Assembly (NCBI GenBank): GCA_000431815.1
Contig: FR889244.1
Location: forward strand, 1 to 8,547
From: Butyrivibrio sp. CAG:318
GTDB taxonomy: Bacteria > Bacillota > Clostridia > Lachnospirales > Lachnospiraceae
Reading direction: 5' to 3'
Length of the DNA: 8,547 bases
The notes beneath the pieces are model-generated. The model was not told the origin of the DNA. It did no database searches and saw only the letters and a program-made list of their open reading frames with translations. A program made the translations under genes and the position numbers. Shown one piece after another: positions 5,596 through 8,547 of the stretch. How positions within the stretch are numbered: position 1 is the stretch's first letter; every line of letters begins with the position of its first letter.

Positions 5596-7322
5596 GAAGC
5601 AGAAAAAAGCTTTATATAATAATTGTAATATTGATTATAGCGGTTGTCGGAGTTAAATATTTCGAGACAGGCAGGTCGATTGAGATTGTGCATGGCTCGA
5701 CCAATATGGTTATAGCCGACGGCTGGAATGAGCTGGTATCCAGAACGGTCAATGACGGCAGATTAAAGCTGAGCGTTGACGGTAAGGAGGTCCGGCTGGA
5801 TCCGGATGATATTTATATGGATGAGAATATGAATATTATGATAAATGAAGAGGTTATTACCTCTGTTTTCTCATGCGCTGTGAACAGATATTATCCGGGT
5901 TATACAATGATGGAGAAAGGCAATAACGCCATTATAATAACTGCTGCATCGGATACGGTAAATGTAAATGGCGAAGAGCAGATTATGGTTAAGCCGGCAG
6001 TGCTGCACGGCAGTAATATGTACATTCCGCTGGATGTAATGTCGACGTATTTTTCTTATGAATATAACTGGAACAGCATGACGTACACGGCAGAGCTTAT
6101 TAATATGAAGCCTGATGAGAAGATTTATCCTTATGCGTATGATTACCGCAAAGTAGGCAAGGGGTCAGCGGTCAAGGACCAGGCGGAATACGGAACATGC
6201 TGGGCATTTGCTTCGCTTACGGCATTGGAGTCATCACTTATGCCGGACGGATTTTATGATTTTTCAGAGGATCATATGACATGGCATAGCGGATATAATC
6301 TTAACCAGAATCAGGGAGGAGAGTTCAATATGTCCATGGCATATCTTGCCGCATGGAAGGGACCGGTGTATGAAGAGGATGATCCCTATGGCGACGGATA
6401 TTCACCGGATGGGCTTGAGCCGGCGTTCCATGTGCAGGAAATGCAGATAATTGAGAGTAAGAATTTTGACGGTATCAAGAAGGCGGTATTTCTGTATGGC
6501 GGAGTACAGAGCTCTCTATATCTGTCAGTCAATGACGCAAGTGGTGTCGGTAGTTCGTCATATAATCCGGATACCAAGTCATATTGTTACATTGGTACAG
6601 AAAAGGCTAATCATGATATTGTGATTGTCGGATGGGATGATTCGTACCCGGCGTCCTCTTTTGCAACAGAGCCGGATGGCGATGGCGCATTTTTATGCAT
6701 GAACAGCTGGGGTGAGAATTTCGGCGACAAAGGATATTTCTATGTGTCATATTATGACAGTAATATTGGCGTCCACAATGTTGCGTACACTGATATAGAG
6801 AATAAAAATAATTATAATAATATATATCAGAGCGATTTGTGCGGATGGGTCGGCCAGCTCGGCTATAACAGGGAATACGCTTATTTTGCCAATGCATACG
6901 AGGCAAAGGCGGATGAAACTTTTGAGGCAGCAGGATTCTACGCTACCGGGGCGGACACGGAATACGAGATGTTTTTTGTGGAAGATTTCGAAAACGACAG
7001 TTCATTTATTAACAGGATACCGGTTGCGAAGGGCTCTTTTGCCAATCCGGGATATTATACAGTCAAGGCTGATAAACCGATTCCTATGAAAAAAGGACAT
7101 AAATATGCAGTAGTTGTTTATATTAAGACACCAAATTCGATTCATCCGATTGCTATAGAATACAGGGCGGATGATGCTACGGCTACGGTTGACCTGACGG
7201 ACGGAGAAGGATATATAAGCCTTAAGGGAAGCCGCTGGGAACATGTGGAAGAGACACAGAATTGCAATATATGTCTTAAAATGTACACTAATAATATAGA
7301 AGAACAAGGAGAAGAAAAATGA
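5592..7322 (+). CDS. Membrane-anchored C1 papain-like cysteine protease with lectin-like tail
   Basis: A 576-residue protein predicted to sit outside the cell. A basic MRSRKK start is followed by one hydrophobic segment (7-21) without an obvious signal-peptidase site or lipobox, so an uncleaved N-terminal anchor is likely. Residues ~40-170 look like the copper-amine-oxidase N-terminal type repeat (LSVDGKEVRLDP, MYIPLDVMSTYF), a stalk module common on clostridial surface proteins. Residues ~180-400 are a papain-fold peptidase with all catalytic positions present: Gln197 and Cys203 in DQAEYGTCWAFAS, His341 in NHDIVIVGWDD and Asn371 in MNSWGENFGDKGYF. Residues ~410-570 match the lectin-like domain often following such peptidases in Clostridia. 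The start is GTG, overlapping the methyltransferase stop (GTGA). The ribosome binding site is weak, so coupling is likely. A later ATG would delete the anchor. Substrate unknown. Confidence 0.9.
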   Translation: MRSRKKLYIIIVILIIAVVGVKYFETGRSIEIVHGSTNMVIADGWNELVSRTVNDGRLKLSVDGKEVRLDPDDIYMDENMNIMINEEVITSVFSCAVNRYYPGYTMMEKGNNAIIITAASDTVNVNGEEQIMVKPAVLHGSNMYIPLDVMSTYFSYEYNWNSMTYTAELINMKPDEKIYPYAYDYRKVGKGSAVKDQAEYGTCWAFASLTALESSLMPDGFYDFSEDHMTWHSGYNLNQNQGGEFNMSMAYLAAWKGPVYEEDDPYGDGYSPDGLEPAFHVQEMQIIESKNFDGIKKAVFLYGGVQSSLYLSVNDASGVGSSSYNPDTKSYCYIGTEKANHDIVIVGWDDSYPASSFATEPDGDGAFLCMNSWGENFGDKGYFYVSYYDSNIGVHNVAYTDIENKNNYNNIYQSDLCGWVGQLGYNREYAYFANAYEAKADETFEAAGFYATGADTEYEMFFVEDFENDSSFINRIPVAKGSFANPGYYTVKADKPIPMKKGHKYAVVVYIKTPNSIHPIAIEYRADDATATVDLTDGEGYISLKGSRWEHVEETQNCNICLKMYTNNIEEQGEEK

Positions 7323-7912
7323 TTTTTGCGACAGGAAATATGGGAAAAATGAAGGAAATCAAGGCAATTCTCGGAGACATCGGGGAAGAAATCCTTTCCA
7401 TGAAAGAAGCCGGAATTGATATGGATATTGTTGAGGACGGAAGCACATTTGAAGAAAATGCGATAATCAAGGCAAAAGCAGTTATGGAGCGCACTGGTCA
7501 GCTTGCTCTTGCGGATGATTCCGGCCTTGAGATAGATGCGCTCAATAAGGAACCGGGCATATATTCGGCACGCTATATGGGTGAGGATACACCATATGAA
7601 ATCAAAAACCGCAATCTAATAGAGCGTATGAAAGGCGTTAAGGGCAAGGACAGAAGTGCGCGTTTCGTATGTGTTATCGCGGCTGCTTTTCCGGATGGAG
7701 AAATCATAACAACACGCGGTACGATAGAGGGCGTTATAGCGGAAGAACCGGCTGGAGAAAACGGATTTGGTTACGATCCAATCGTGTATGTTCCTGAATA
7801 CGGTATGACCACGGGACAGATGGATCCGGATGCCAAAAATGCAATCAGCCACCGTGGCAAAGCACTTACAGCAATGAAAAAGATTCTTGAGGAGCGTAAG
7901 ATAATCAAATGA
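7319..7912 (+). CDS. rdgB: XTP/dITP diphosphatase (HAM1/RdgB)
   Basis: A 197-residue cytosolic nucleotide-pool cleaning enzyme. It hydrolyses ITP, dITP and XTP to monophosphates and pyrophosphate, keeping deaminated purines out of DNA and RNA. The length equals that of E. coli RdgB. Signatures are the N-terminal ATGNMGKMKE (4-13), FEENAIIKAKA (44-54), the metal-binding DDSGLEIDAL (66-75), GFGYDP (149-154) and SHRGKAL (177-183). The ATG overlaps the protease stop in an ATGA and is preceded by AAGGAG (7306-7311) at 7 bases, so it can also initiate on its own. It is followed by a metallophosphoesterase with another 4-base overlap. The same pair, ysnA-ysnB, is adjacent in B. subtilis, so this is a conserved neighbourhood. 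Confidence 0.96.
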   Translation: MIFATGNMGKMKEIKAILGDIGEEILSMKEAGIDMDIVEDGSTFEENAIIKAKAVMERTGQLALADDSGLEIDALNKEPGIYSARYMGEDTPYEIKNRNLIERMKGVKGKDRSARFVCVIAAAFPDGEIITTRGTIEGVIAEEPAGENGFGYDPIVYVPEYGMTTGQMDPDAKNAISHRGKALTAMKKILEERKIIK

Positions 7913-8388
7913 AAATCCTTGTAATAAGTGATACTCATGGCTCAGACCGTAACCTTAATCTGGTACTCGAAAAGGAAAAAGGGATTGATCTGATGATTCA
8001 TCTTGGGGATTTGTGCGGTTTGGAGGATTATATTGAAGAAATGACGGGAATACCGTGCTATATGGTCCGTGGCAACAACGATTACCGCTCCAATCTTCCG
8101 GCAGAGAGCGTTATAATGGTTGGAAAACACCGGACACTCCTCACTCACGGACACTATTTTGCTATAGCGTGTGATACGGCCGATCTGCGCCGATATGCAC
8201 GCGGTCTTGACTGCGATATTGTCATGTACGGTCATACACATATCCCTGAAATAGAAACGGTTGGCGGGATAACTGTGGTCAATCCGGGTAGTCTGACACT
8301 TCCGAGGCAGCCGGGACGCCGTCCAAGCTATATCATTGCAGAGACTGATGAGGCTGGAGATGTTGCTTTTGACCTGCATTTTCTCTAA
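7909..8388 (+). CDS. YfcE/YsnB-family metallophosphoesterase
   Basis: A 159-residue calcineurin-like phosphoesterase with the complete metal-binding set: DTH (8-10), GD (33-34), GNND (55-58), THGH (79-82) and GHTH (108-111). It belongs to the small bacterial MJ0936/YfcE group, which have phosphodiesterase activity on model substrates and need a divalent metal such as manganese. The natural substrate is not settled for the group. The ATG overlaps the rdgB stop (ATGA). The nearest purine-rich site, GAGGAG at 7889-7894, is 14 bases away, so translation probably depends on coupling to rdgB. It closes the cluster. No good terminator follows, only a U-run at 8406-8412 without an adequate stem. Confidence 0.93.
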   Translation: MKILVISDTHGSDRNLNLVLEKEKGIDLMIHLGDLCGLEDYIEEMTGIPCYMVRGNNDYRSNLPAESVIMVGKHRTLLTHGHYFAIACDTADLRRYARGLDCDIVMYGHTHIPEIETVGGITVVNPGSLTLPRQPGRRPSYIIAETDEAGDVAFDLHFL

Positions 8389-8410
8389 GGTGACAGTTAA
8401 AACTATTTTT

Positions 8411-8463
8411 TTACAAAAAAATAAAAAAAAGGTGTTGACATTCGCCTTGTGGTCAAGTATAAT
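8411..8463 (+). promoter_or_regulatory. Fully consensus promoter with UP-element-like A-tracts for the terminal tRNA
   Basis: TTGACA (8435-8440), 17 bases, then TATAAT (8458-8463) is a perfect sigma-A promoter, with an expected start near 8470. Two A-tracts (8415-8421 and 8423-8430) sit at about -40 to -55, where the polymerase alpha subunit contacts UP elements. This is typical of very active stable-RNA promoters. Confidence 0.93.
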
Positions 8464-8469
8464 AACACT

Positions 8470-8511
8470 TGCGTTTGACAAAAACGCATCCGATGCAATC
8501 ACATAATGCAT
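8470..8511 (+). repeat. Two small inverted repeats in the tRNA leader
   Basis: TGCGTTT (8470-8476) pairs with AAACGCA (8482-8488) around GACAA. ATGCA (8493-8497) pairs with TGCAT (8507-8511) around a 9-base loop. Both lie between the expected start and the tRNA 5' end, so the primary transcript would carry one moderately stable and one weak hairpin. Confidence 0.6.
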
Positions 8512-8514
8512 AAT

Positions 8515-8547
8515 CGGGGTGTGGCTCAGCTTGGCTAGAGCGCTTGA
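8515..8547 (+). tRNA. Partial tRNA gene, probably tRNA-Pro (cut by window end)
   Basis: The 5' part of a tRNA is present: acceptor strand CGGGGTG (8515-8521), D stem GCTC (8524-8527) with GAGC (8538-8541), and the 5' strand of the anticodon stem, CTTGA (8543-8547). The window ends before the anticodon. The C at position 1 and the CGGGGTGTGGC start are typical of bacterial tRNA-Pro, so proline is the likely identity, but the anticodon is needed to settle it. Confidence 0.8.

Noticed and set aside
8395..8412. Intrinsic terminator after the metallophosphoesterase gene
   Set aside because: A seven-T run is present, but the only stem before it (AGTT/AACT) has four pairs and a two-base loop, too small to terminate.
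7942..8511. 189-codon open frame on the minus strand opposite the phosphoesterase and tRNA promoter
   Set aside because: It crosses a consensus tRNA promoter and an intact metallophosphoesterase gene and encodes no recognisable protein.

Overview
The window looks like ordinary chromosomal DNA from a low-to-mid-GC Firmicute, most likely a clostridial gut anaerobe of the Lachnospiraceae type. The indications are purine-rich AAGGAG-type ribosome binding sites, near-consensus TTGACA/TATAAT promoters with 17-base spacers, AT-rich intergenic DNA, and a surface papain-like protease with the lectin-like tail common in Clostridia. The family placement is an inference. I see no transposase, phage gene, CRISPR array or toxin-antitoxin pair.

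Layout. On the minus strand, 19-801 encodes a ZIP-family metal transporter. It diverges across about 200 bases from pncB (998-2458, nicotinate phosphoribosyltransferase, NAD salvage). Each of the two genes has its own recognisable promoter, and each promoter carries a palindrome that could be an operator. Next come a complete tRNA-Arg(ACG) gene (2545-2618) with a strong promoter, a 16-base perfect palindrome in its leader and an abutting intrinsic terminator, and then a nine-or-so-helix membrane protein of the LPG-synthase-TM/YbhN class (2692-3729).

A 322-base gene-free stretch (3730-4051) follows. It holds an unusually strong hairpin, three G-runs, a second hairpin and, further on, repeated ACGGG words. 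I could not assign it. It is the best candidate in the window for an undescribed RNA element.

From 4052 onward all genes are on the plus strand: a single-domain rhodanese (4052-4363), then a tightly packed cluster consisting of a THUMP-domain RNA methyltransferase (4432-5595), a membrane-anchored C1 papain-like protease (5592-7322), rdgB (7319-7912, XTP/dITP pyrophosphatase) and a YfcE/YsnB-type metallophosphoesterase (7909-8388). The last three junctions are all 4-base stop/start overlaps, so translation is probably coupled. The methyltransferase has its own promoter, with a perfect inverted repeat over the -10. The window ends inside a tRNA gene, probably tRNA-Pro, driven by a fully consensus promoter with an A-tract UP element.

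Most genes are housekeeping: metal supply, NAD salvage, rRNA modification, nucleotide-pool cleaning. The odd member is the secreted-side protease embedded in the methyltransferase-rdgB-ysnB cluster. No complete novel system is evident. The items worth following up are regulatory (four promoter or leader palindromes), the 3730-4051 element, and the coupled protease.
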